In this document: positions 49,601 to 56,822 of the stretch, piece by piece
Numbering within the stretch: position 1 is the first letter of the stretch
How the letters are laid out: each line of letters starts with the position of its first letter
DNA from: Euzebya tangerina
GTDB lineage: Bacteria > Actinomycetota > Nitriliruptoria > Euzebyales > Euzebyaceae
NCBI RefSeq assembly: GCF_003074135.1
Contig: NZ_PPDK01000001.1
Location: 1,178,001 to 1,242,000, forward strand
DNA: 64,000 nt
Reading direction: 5' to 3'
Notes under the pieces: model-generated
The model's database searches: none
Seen by the model: only the letters and a program-made list of their open reading frames with translations
Told to the model about the DNA's origin: nothing
Program-made: the position numbers and the translations under genes

Positions 49601-50254
49601 TCAGGGGCGGTCCCGGTGCTCCACCAGGTAGGCGGCTGCTTCTGCGCGCCGCGCCACGTGGAGCTTCGACAGGATGGTCGACACGTAGTTCTTGATGGTC
49701 TTCTCGGCCAACCCGAGCGTCTCGCCGATCTCCCGGTTCGTGGCGCCGGTGGCGATTCCGTCCAAGATCCGGCGTTCCGTGGGGGTGAGGCGGGCGAGCC
49801 CGGGATCGCCGACGGGAGCACCGTCGCGGACCCGTTCGAGGACCTTGGCCGTGACGGCCGGGTCCAGGAGTGACTCGCCACCCGCCACCCGGCGGATGCC
49901 GTCGACCAGCTCGGTACCCCGGATCTGCTTGAGCAGATAGCCGGCGGCACCGGCCATGATCGCCTCGAACAGCGCGCGGTCGTCGTCGAAGGAGGTGAGG
50001 ATCAGCACACGGGACTCGGGCCGCTCGCTCCGGATGGCGCGACACGCCTCGACCCCGGTCCCATCCGGGAGTCGGACGTCCATCACCACCACATCCGGCT
50101 TGTAGGATCGCGCGCGCAGGATGGCGTCGGCGACGGTTCCCGCTTCGGCCACGACGGTCAGGTCCTCGGTCGCCTCGAGCATGGCGACCAGCCCCTGACG
50201 GACGACCTCGTGGTCGTCGACCAGCATCACGCGGACCTCTGACACGGTCATCAC
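49601..50254 (-). CDS. Response regulator, DosR/DevR-like (NarL family)
   Basis: 217 residues. Receiver domain with VMLVDDHEVVRQGL, phospho-acceptor Asp in VVMDVRLPDGTG, switch Thr in ILTSFDDDR and Lys in YLLKQIRG; C-terminal LuxR-type helix-turn-helix (LTPTERRILDGIATGATNRE, then AEKTIKNYVSTIL). AEKTIKNYVS is the recognition-helix sequence of M. tuberculosis DosR, which explains the matching boxes in the window. Overlaps its sensor kinase by 4 bp (kinase first). Confidence 0.93.
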   Translation of the reverse strand: MMTVSEVRVMLVDDHEVVRQGLVAMLEATEDLTVVAEAGTVADAILRARSYKPDVVVMDVRLPDGTGVEACRAIRSERPESRVLILTSFDDDRALFEAIMAGAAGYLLKQIRGTELVDGIRRVAGGESLLDPAVTAKVLERVRDGAPVGDPGLARLTPTERRILDGIATGATNREIGETLGLAEKTIKNYVSTILSKLHVARRAEAAAYLVEHRDRP

Positions 50255-51393
50255 ACTCCTGCCCGGGGTAGGGGGACCCGAAGCGCGACCGAGGTCCCAG
50301 CCGACGGCCGCGAGTCGAGGGTGAGGTCGGCCCCGAGGATCGCGGCGCGCTCGGCCATGTTGCCGAGGCCGTGTCCGAGGACCACGGCGTCCTTGCGGAA
50401 CCCCCGGCCGCTGTCGTTGACCTCCACGATCAGCAGCTCCCCATCCACGGTCGCCTTGACCGAGACGGACTCGGCATCGGCGTGTCGCATCGCGTTCGAG
50501 AGCGCTTCCCGAACGATGTGCAGGACATCGGGTACCAACTCCGGGGCCACCAGTTGATCAAGGCGCGAGCCGATGTCCAGGGACGGTGCGGTGTGCCCTC
50601 CGGAGCGGAACTCCTCGGCCAACTCGATGAGTCCTCGGCGCAGGCTCAGCTTGCCGGACGTCTCGCCGCGCAGCGTGTAGATCACGGTGCGGATGTCGCG
50701 GATCGCCGAGTCGATCTGATCGATGCTGGTGTCGATGCGGGCCTGGACCTCGTCGGGATGGGTCCTGATCAGCGGCCATGCGCTCTCGAGAGCCATGCCG
50801 ACGCTGAACAGGGACTGGATCACGCTGTCGTGCAGATCGCGTGAGATCCGGTCTCGTTCGTCCTGGATCGCGCCGATGCGGGCGCGCTCGGCCAACCGTG
50901 CGGCCTGGATCGCCATCCCGGCCTGCGCTGCCAGGACGGTGGTGACATCCACGTCGAACTGGGTGAACCCACCCGGCTTCTCGGTGAGGTACAGATTCCC
51001 GAAGACGGTGTTGCCGGCTCGAACCGGGAGGCCGAGGAAGTGTCGCATGGGCGGGTGGTGCTCCGGGAATCCCGCCGACGCCGGGTGGCTGGCGAGGTCG
51101 TCGGTCACGACCAGCTCCTGCCGTCGGATCAACTCACCCAGGAGACCACCACCCGTCGGGGTTCGCCCGATCTGCCGCACCGTCGCGGCATCGATTCCCT
51201 GGTGGACGAACTGCACGATGAGGTCGGAGTCCTCACCGAGCACGCCGAGCGCGCCGTACTCCGCGCCCGTGATGCGTCTTGCAGCCGTCACGATCAACGG
51301 CAGCAGCTGCTCGAGGTCGAGCTCACCGTGGAACGCCTGCGCCACGTCTGCCAGCTCAGCGAACGGTTCACTCGTGGCCGTCGGGACGTCCAT
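50251..51393 (-). CDS. GAF-domain sensor histidine kinase, DosS/DosT-like
   Basis: 380 residues from ATG 51393; the frame upstream is Arg/Pro/Gly-rich and unlikely to be translated. One GAF domain at residues about 25-165 with ASHPASAGFPEHHPPMRHFL and FGNLYLTEKPGGF, closely like the heme-binding GAF-A of DosS/DosT, though those kinases have two GAF domains. His-kinase dimerisation box ERDRISRDLHDSVIQSLFSV with H188, then HATPase motifs (REALSNAMRHA, NDSGRGF, GHGLGNM). Candidate heme ligands are H103, H112, H113 and H118. Probably senses O2, NO or CO and drives the adjacent regulator. Confidence 0.9.
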   Translation of the reverse strand: MDVPTATSEPFAELADVAQAFHGELDLEQLLPLIVTAARRITGAEYGALGVLGEDSDLIVQFVHQGIDAATVRQIGRTPTGGGLLGELIRRQELVVTDDLASHPASAGFPEHHPPMRHFLGLPVRAGNTVFGNLYLTEKPGGFTQFDVDVTTVLAAQAGMAIQAARLAERARIGAIQDERDRISRDLHDSVIQSLFSVGMALESAWPLIRTHPDEVQARIDTSIDQIDSAIRDIRTVIYTLRGETSGKLSLRRGLIELAEEFRSGGHTAPSLDIGSRLDQLVAPELVPDVLHIVREALSNAMRHADAESVSVKATVDGELLIVEVNDSGRGFRKDAVVLGHGLGNMAERAAILGADLTLDSRPSAGTSVALRVPLPRAGV

Positions 51394-51448
51394 GGCTCGA
51401 ACGGTACGCGATCGACCCACCTCCCCTCCCGTCCTTCGACCCGAGCGC

Positions 51449-51468
51449 GGAGGGACCAACGGCCCTCC
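51449..51468. promoter_or_regulatory. DosR-box-like palindrome in the divergent promoter
   Basis: GGAGGGACCAACGGCCCTCC, weaker than the other two boxes but with GGGACC in the left half and GGCCC in the right. It lies 33 nt before the gene at 51501 and 56 nt before the kinase start, so it could give autoregulation. Confidence 0.45.
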
Positions 51469-51500
51469 CGCCGGGCCATCGGCTGGCGCAGCATCACGGG

Positions 51501-52022
51501 GTGAGCACGAGCCTCGACGTCCACGTACCGATCCGGCCGGATCAGTGCTCGGTCGCGCAACGGCGCTTCGTCGGGTCACCGCGAGTCCTGCTGGGCGACG
51601 GCGCTCGTCGGACCGTGGACCTGTGGCAGACCCACGTCCGGGTAGGGCGGATCAGGCGGCCGGTGGTCGTCAGTCTGGGACCAGTCCGCACACCGATGCG
51701 GGGTGTCGGCTCTGCGGGGCAGAACGAACACGTCCGGAGCATGCGGTGGCGCCCCGAGCGGTCGGGATTGGAAGGTGGAATGATCCTGGATCCACGATTC
51801 CCGAGCTTCGTGGGAAGCATCGGTCTTGAGGTCGAGGGGAGTGGGGTGCTCAGACTCCGGGGCACGTACCAGCCGCCGGGTGGCCACCTGGGAAACGTGG
51901 TCGATGGGCTGTTCCTGCACAAGGCGGCGGAGGCCACCGCGCTGGACCTCCTGCGGGACATCCGGGCGCGACTCGTGGCGGATGAGGAAACCGCCTCGAC
52001 GAGTGTGGTGGAGAACCGGTGA
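51501..52022 (+). CDS. SRPBCC-like protein of the predicted DosR regulon
   Basis: 173 residues from GTG 51501. No signal peptide. The last 80 residues (FPSFVGSIGLEVEGSGVLRL, GTYQPPGGHLGNVVDG) resemble the N-terminal domain of the CBS/BON protein at 47909. The family looks like a START/SRPBCC-type fold by pattern (Phe-x-Gly strand, GTYQPPGG turn, final amphipathic helix), but that is an inference. Function unknown; divergent from the sensor kinase. Confidence 0.7.
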   Translation: MSTSLDVHVPIRPDQCSVAQRRFVGSPRVLLGDGARRTVDLWQTHVRVGRIRRPVVVSLGPVRTPMRGVGSAGQNEHVRSMRWRPERSGLEGGMILDPRFPSFVGSIGLEVEGSGVLRLRGTYQPPGGHLGNVVDGLFLHKAAEATALDLLRDIRARLVADEETASTSVVENR

Positions 52023-52073
52023 GCTGACCGAGTCCCGCAGGTTGCCCCGCGGGACAGCGGGTGGTGCGGCGGC

Positions 52074-52373
52074 CTACGAGCCCTGGAAGTGCTTCAGCTT
52101 CGGTGACGCCTTCACCCAGTCGGCGATCCGGTCGACGTGGATCTCCTTCTGGGCCGCGTCGATGGCCGATACGACCGTCGTCTCGACGACGACGTCGTTG
52201 CCCCGAAGTCGACCACCGACGCGCACGATCAGGTGGTTGTCGCCCACCCGATCCTGGTCGCCGGCAATCTTCCCGGCGACGCCATCGCGCGCCAGGACGG
52301 TGAACCCTCCTAGCGCATCGGCCTGGTCGTGGATGATCCGATCGATGCTGCCACGGTCCTTTACCTTACTCAT
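52074..52373 (-). CDS. Small PRC-barrel/DUF2171-like protein
   Basis: 99 residues from ATG 52373 (GAGGTG upstream). GGFTVLARDGVAGKIAGDQD and NHLIVRVG with EIHVDRIADWV resemble DUF2171/PRC-barrel-like proteins, small beta-sheet folds common in actinobacteria and often stress induced. No membrane helix. Convergent with the gene at 51501. Confidence 0.7.
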   Translation of the reverse strand: MSKVKDRGSIDRIIHDQADALGGFTVLARDGVAGKIAGDQDRVGDNHLIVRVGGRLRGNDVVVETTVVSAIDAAQKEIHVDRIADWVKASPKLKHFQGS

Positions 52374-52531
52374 GGAAAACACCTCGTTTCCGGTAGGGTA
52401 ACTAGTCACGATGACGAGATGGTCGGAGTGGCGCTACCGGCCAATCGGACGCCGTGCGGACGGGCACGCACGCGACCCGATTCTCCGCTAGAGTGGAAGG
52501 CCCGCCGTGGACAGTATCGGGCGGGTTCGAG

Positions 52532-52612
<81 letters not shown>

Positions 52613-52647
52613 ACGCCGCGAACCCGTCCGGTAGTGCCCGCGGCGGC

Positions 52648-53481
52648 TCAGGTGAGCTGACCTCGGAGGATCGTGGTGGTCCGGCCTCCCACCAGCAAAC
52701 TGCCGTCGGCCGCCAGGCGCACGCTGACCCGTCCAGCGCGACCCATGGCCGTGCCCTGTGCGGCGGTGAACGGCGGCGTCAGTTCGGCTCGATCGATCAA
52801 CCACTGACCGGCGGACGCATTGAGCGACCCGGTCACGGGGTCCTCCCGGAGGACACCCTGCGCGTCGGTGAAGAACGCGCGGACCTCGACGTCTGCCTCA
52901 CCACCGTCACCGTAAAGGCCGACGACGCCGATGTCGATCCGGTCGCCGTCGCCGCGAGGGTCCAGTGCCAGGACCGCCTCGGCATCCTGCAGTTGCACCG
53001 TGACCCATCCCGGTCCGTTGTCCGTCCAGGCGGCCGCCTGCACAGCGGTGCGGTCGATGCGCAGGATCGCACAGACGCGGTCCAGGTCCGCCTCGTCGAC
53101 CGGACCCTCGCGGAGCAGTGGTGGGGCGGCGAAGGAGATGGTCCCCTCGTCCAGATCGAGCGGGACCAGTCCCGCGCCGCACTGCTGCAGGACCACCCCG
53201 GGGGTGCTGGGAGTCCCGCCGGCCTCCAGCCATGCGTGGCAGGTGCCCAGGGTGGGGTGACCGGCGAACGCCATCTCGCGATCGGGCGTGAAGATCCGGA
53301 CGTGGTAGTCAGCCTCATCGGCGGTCGGGCGGACCAGGAAGGTGCACTCCGACAGGTTCATCCACTGCGTGAACGCGAGCATCTGCTCGGCACTCAAACC
53401 GTCGGCATCGTGGACCACCGCCACGGGGTTGCCCGACAGTCCGCCGGATCCGAACACGTCCACCAATCGAACCTCGTTCAT
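52648..53481 (-). CDS. PhzF-family isomerase/epimerase
   Basis: 277 residues from ATG 53481. NEVRLVDVFGSGGLSGNPVAV opens the PhzF fold; the catalytic Glu is in MNLSECTFL (NxSE), with FTPDREMAFAGHPTLGTCH and EDPVTGSLNASAGQWL as second-domain motifs. PhzF-like proteins catalyse proton shifts on small molecules; the substrate here is unknown, as no phenazine genes are present. Opposite in direction to the flanking SRP RNA and dnaX. Confidence 0.93.
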   Translation of the reverse strand: MNEVRLVDVFGSGGLSGNPVAVVHDADGLSAEQMLAFTQWMNLSECTFLVRPTADEADYHVRIFTPDREMAFAGHPTLGTCHAWLEAGGTPSTPGVVLQQCGAGLVPLDLDEGTISFAAPPLLREGPVDEADLDRVCAILRIDRTAVQAAAWTDNGPGWVTVQLQDAEAVLALDPRGDGDRIDIGVVGLYGDGGEADVEVRAFFTDAQGVLREDPVTGSLNASAGQWLIDRAELTPPFTAAQGTAMGRAGRVSVRLAADGSLLVGGRTTTILRGQLT

Positions 53482-53626
53482 GCCGGGATCGTGCCATCCG
53501 GCCACCAGCCACGCGGCGGGCCAACCGGCTCTGGCCGTCACGACGGTGCCGGTGTCACATGTGGCCTCTAGGGTTTGGTTTCCCACACGTCGTCCCGACC
53601 ACGCAAGCCAAAGGACCCAGCCGCAC

Positions 53627-55585
53627 GTGGCGCACGTCTCGCTCTACCGCAAGTACCGGCCGCAGACCTTCGACGAGGTCGTCGGCCAGGACCACGTGAC
53701 GACCACGCTGGCCCGCGCGGTGGACAGCGGCAGCTGGCATCACGCCTACCTCTTCACCGGTCCACGCGGGACGGGAAAGACCTCCTCGGCTCGGCTGCTC
53801 GCCATGGCCATCAACGCCACGGACGGCCCGACCTCCACGCCTCCTGCGGACGACCCGATCGTGACCGCGATCAGAGAGGGGACGTGCCCGGACGTCATCG
53901 AGATCGATGCCGCCTCCAACAACGGGGTCGACGACGTCCGTGACCTGCGAGAGCGTGTGGCGTTCTCTCCAGCACAGGCGCGGGTCAAGGTCTACATCGT
54001 GGACGAGTGCCACATGCTCTCCAACGCAGCGTGGAACGCCTTCCTCAAGACCATCGAAGAGCCGCCCGACCACGTCGTGTTCGTCTTCGCCACGACCGAG
54101 CCGCACAAGGTGCTGCCCACGGTCCTGTCCCGAACCCAGCGGTTCGACCTCCGTCGGATCCCGGCAGCCGAACTCGCCGATCACTGCCGCCACATCGCGG
54201 ATCTGGAGGGCTTCACCTTCGAGGGCGACGCCCTGCAGTCCATCGTCAGGGCCGGTGACGGGTCGGCCAGGGACACCCTGTCCGTGCTCGATCAGGTGGT
54301 GGCGTTCACAGGCCCCACCGTCACCGCAGCGGGTGTGGCCGAGGTCCTCGGCTCAGTCCCCGCGGTCCTGCTGGACCGGCTGGCGGGCCTGCTGGCCGAC
54401 TCCGACGTGGCGGGCGTCCTGGGGCTCGTCCAGGAGGTCGCGGACGGCGGAACCGACCTGCGGCAGTTCGCCACGGACGCGGTGGAGCACCTGCGGTCGC
54501 TGCTGCTGCTGGCCGCCGCGCCGGAGGCCGGGCTCGTCGACGCCACGCCCGACCGGGTGGCCGAGCTCACAGCGCAGGCGTCGCGGACCGGCCCGGCGGA
54601 TCTGCTCCGCGCCGTGGAATTGCTGAACGACGCCCAGCCCAAGATGCGTCGCGGTAACACCCAGTTGCCGCTCGAGATCGCGCTGGCCAAGGCTGCACTA
54701 CCCGAGTCCGGCGGTGACCCGGAGGCTCTCGCGGCACGGCTGGACCGTGTAGAGTCGGCGCTGTCGGAGTGGCCAGCCGCTGCTGCTGCACCGGCAGGTG
54801 CGAGCGCCGCTCCGGCCGGTGACGAGCCCGATCGGAGCGCCCGCGAGGCACCGGCGACGGACCGGGGCCCTGATCACGACCCGAGCGACGCCGCCCCGGA
54901 CGAACCGGAGCCGTCTGAGCCCAGTCGATCCGCACCCGGCCAGTCCGAACCAAGCGAGTCCGAACCCCGCCAATCCGAACCCCGCCAATCCGAACCGAAG
55001 CCCGAAGGGCCCGAAGCCGTAGAGCCCGGGGCTGCCGCGGCTGACCCAGTTGCCCCGACCGGTCCGTCCACCGCGCCGGACCAGGACGCCGGACCAGCAG
55101 CGGCCGACTCCGCGCCCGAACCAGCCCCGCAGGAGTCTGCCTCCGACACCCCCGACCCTGTCGACGACCTGACCCGCATAATCGACGCCTGGCCGGCGGT
55201 CCTGACCACCCTCGGCCGGACCTCCAAGCGGGTCTCGGCCGTGGTCGGTGAGGGGCGCCCCACGTCGATCACGGGCGACGCCCTGATGCTGCACTTTCCC
55301 TTCGAGTTCCACGCCGAGCAGGCCCGTGACGCCGAGACTGCGCAGGCGATCGGAGCCGCCGTCGAAGCCGTCACCGGTACGCGGTACCGCATCAACGCCG
55401 TGGTCGGGTCCGACCCTCCAGCGGCGTCCGTGGAGGTGGTTGATGACGAGGCGTCGGCGGTCATCAACCACGAAGCCGCTGAAGCTGCCGGCGACGTCGC
55501 CGACGACGACGAGGCCCACGATCAGGCCATCGCCGCACTCAGTCAGGGGCTGGGCGCAACCGTCATCAGTGACAGCCGCGAGTGA
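53627..55585 (+). CDS. dnaX: DNA polymerase III subunit gamma/tau
   Basis: 652 residues from GTG 53627 (SLYRKYRPQTFDEVVGQDHV). Walker A GPRGTGKTSSARLLA, Walker B KVYIVDECHMLS, and the SRTQRF sensor are intact. The zinc module between them is gone: where other DnaX have about four Cys (NCxxGPTATPCGVCxxC) this protein has NATDGPTSTPPADDPIVTAI. After about residue 385 is a long Pro/Glu/Ser linker (PRQSEPRQSEP at 535-545), then a folded C-terminal domain of about 120 residues. Clamp-loader ATPase core of DNA polymerase III. ybaB and recR follow. Confidence 0.95.
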   Translation: MAHVSLYRKYRPQTFDEVVGQDHVTTTLARAVDSGSWHHAYLFTGPRGTGKTSSARLLAMAINATDGPTSTPPADDPIVTAIREGTCPDVIEIDAASNNGVDDVRDLRERVAFSPAQARVKVYIVDECHMLSNAAWNAFLKTIEEPPDHVVFVFATTEPHKVLPTVLSRTQRFDLRRIPAAELADHCRHIADLEGFTFEGDALQSIVRAGDGSARDTLSVLDQVVAFTGPTVTAAGVAEVLGSVPAVLLDRLAGLLADSDVAGVLGLVQEVADGGTDLRQFATDAVEHLRSLLLLAAAPEAGLVDATPDRVAELTAQASRTGPADLLRAVELLNDAQPKMRRGNTQLPLEIALAKAALPESGGDPEALAARLDRVESALSEWPAAAAAPAGASAAPAGDEPDRSAREAPATDRGPDHDPSDAAPDEPEPSEPSRSAPGQSEPSESEPRQSEPRQSEPKPEGPEAVEPGAAAADPVAPTGPSTAPDQDAGPAAADSAPEPAPQESASDTPDPVDDLTRIIDAWPAVLTTLGRTSKRVSAVVGEGRPTSITGDALMLHFPFEFHAEQARDAETAQAIGAAVEAVTGTRYRINAVVGSDPPAASVEVVDDEASAVINHEAAEAAGDVADDDEAHDQAIAALSQGLGATVISDSRE

Positions 55586-55676
55586 ACCGGTCCTCAACTC
55601 GTACCGGACCGGCACGGCCCACCGTTACCATCACACGCAACCGACCACCACGCACACCGACCACGAGGAGAGCCCC

Positions 55677-55991
55677 ATGGGCAACCAGCAGGCCATGATG
55701 CGCCAGGCGCAGGCCATGATGAAGAAGATGCAGAAGGCTCAGGACGAGCTGGCGGCCAAGACCGTGACGGGCAGCGCTGGCGGCGGCATGGTCGAAGCCG
55801 TGGTCAACGGCGCCGGCGAGTTCCAGTCCATCACCATCAACCCGGACGCGGTCGACCCCGATGACGTCGAGATGCTGCAGGACATGGTGGTTGCCGCGTG
55901 CAACGAGGCGGTCCGTGCCTCGAAGGAGCTGGAGGGTGAGATGATGGGCGGCATCGCCGGCGGCCTCGGTCTGCCCCCCGGGCTGCTGTAG
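55677..55991 (+). CDS. ybaB: YbaB/EbfC nucleoid-associated protein
   Basis: 104 residues from ATG 55677, with GAGGAGAG upstream. MRQAQAMMKKMQKAQDELAA is the Met/Gln-rich helix of YbaB and GMVEAVVNGAGEFQSITINP the central strand region; the tail GGIAGGLGLPPGLL is typical. DNA-binding dimer; the dnaX-ybaB-recR order is widely conserved. Confidence 0.96.
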   Translation: MGNQQAMMRQAQAMMKKMQKAQDELAAKTVTGSAGGGMVEAVVNGAGEFQSITINPDAVDPDDVEMLQDMVVAACNEAVRASKELEGEMMGGIAGGLGLPPGLL

Positions 55992-56009
55992 ACCTCCGAG
56001 AACCCACTG

Positions 56010-56606
56010 GTGTACGAAGGCCCGGTCCAGAACCTGATCGACGAGCTCGGACGACTGCCCGGTGTCGGTCCGAAGAGCGCCCAGCGGCTCGCGTTCCACC
56101 TGCTGCAGGTCGAGCGGATCGACGCCGAGCGCCTCGCCAAGGCGATCCTCTCCGCCGCGCAGGACATCACGTTCTGCTCGCGCTGCTTCAACGTGTCGGA
56201 AGGTGAGCTGTGCCGGATCTGTCGCGATCCGAAGCGGACGGACGACGTCCTCTGCGTGGTCGCCGAGCCCAAGGACGTGCAGGCCATCGAGAAGACCGGC
56301 GAGTTCCGAGGTCGGTACCACGTCCTCGGGGGCTTGATCGTCCCGATCGACGGGATCACCCCCGACAAGCTGCACATCGCCGAGTTGGTGCGCCGGCTTG
56401 GCGAGGAGCAAGTCACCGAGGTGGTCATCGCCCTCAACCCGACGGTGGATGGAGAGACCACGGCGAGCTACCTCCGCCGGCAACTCCAGACCCTCGGCCT
56501 CAGCGTCACGCGCATCGCCAGTGGCCTCCCCGTCGGCGGCGATCTCGAGTACGCCGATCAGGTGACGCTGGGACGGGCCTTCGCCGGCCGCACGTCGATG
56601 GGCTGA
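56010..56606 (+). CDS. recR: Recombination mediator RecR
   Basis: 198 residues from GTG 56010. Helix-hairpin-helix [18 protein letters not shown], four-Cys zinc finger [19 protein letters not shown], Toprim domain ([35 protein letters not shown]) and Walker-like C-terminus with [11 protein letters not shown]. Loads RecA via RecFOR at gaps. Confidence 0.97.
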   Translation: MYEGPVQNLIDELGRLPGVGPKSAQRLAFHLLQVERIDAERLAKAILSAAQDITFCSRCFNVSEGELCRICRDPKRTDDVLCVVAEPKDVQAIEKTGEFRGRYHVLGGLIVPIDGITPDKLHIAELVRRLGEEQVTEVVIALNPTVDGETTASYLRRQLQTLGLSVTRIASGLPVGGDLEYADQVTLGRAFAGRTSMG

Positions 56607-56640
56607 ACGCCATCATCTGAGCAGAGACGGAGCAAAGGAA

Positions 56641-56674
56641 ACGGGGTCGTCGGCTGCATCGTCGACGACCCCGT
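56641..56674 (+). terminator. Strong hairpin after recR
   Basis: ACGGGGTCGTCG (56641-56652) pairs perfectly with CGACGACCCCGT (56663-56674), 12 bp with a 10-nt loop, 34 nt after the recR stop. No T-run, as is usual in high-GC actinobacteria. Confidence 0.7.
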
Positions 56675-56679
56675 GTGTA

Positions 56680-56705
56680 CCTCAGCACTGAGGGGGGTGC
56701 TGAGG
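56680..56705 (+). terminator. Second hairpin after recR
   Basis: CCTCAGCAC (56680-56688) pairs with GTGCTGAGG (56697-56705), a 9-bp perfect stem directly after the first hairpin. The remaining 56706-56822 is the promoter region of the peptidase gene, without clear elements. Confidence 0.6.
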
Positions 56706-56822
56706 AAGTGTGTCCTTGTCACCAAGCTATATCCGCATCCCGTGCAACCCACACATTGCACCAGTATTCCTTCGCCAGCCATTGGCCAGCGGATCAGGTC
56801 CACCTCCGTAGGATCGGGCCGC

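Noticed and set aside
54798-55615. Minus-strand frames rich in G/V/R opposite dnaX
   Set aside because: Composition is a mirror of the Pro/Glu/Ser linker; no ribosome site or domain.
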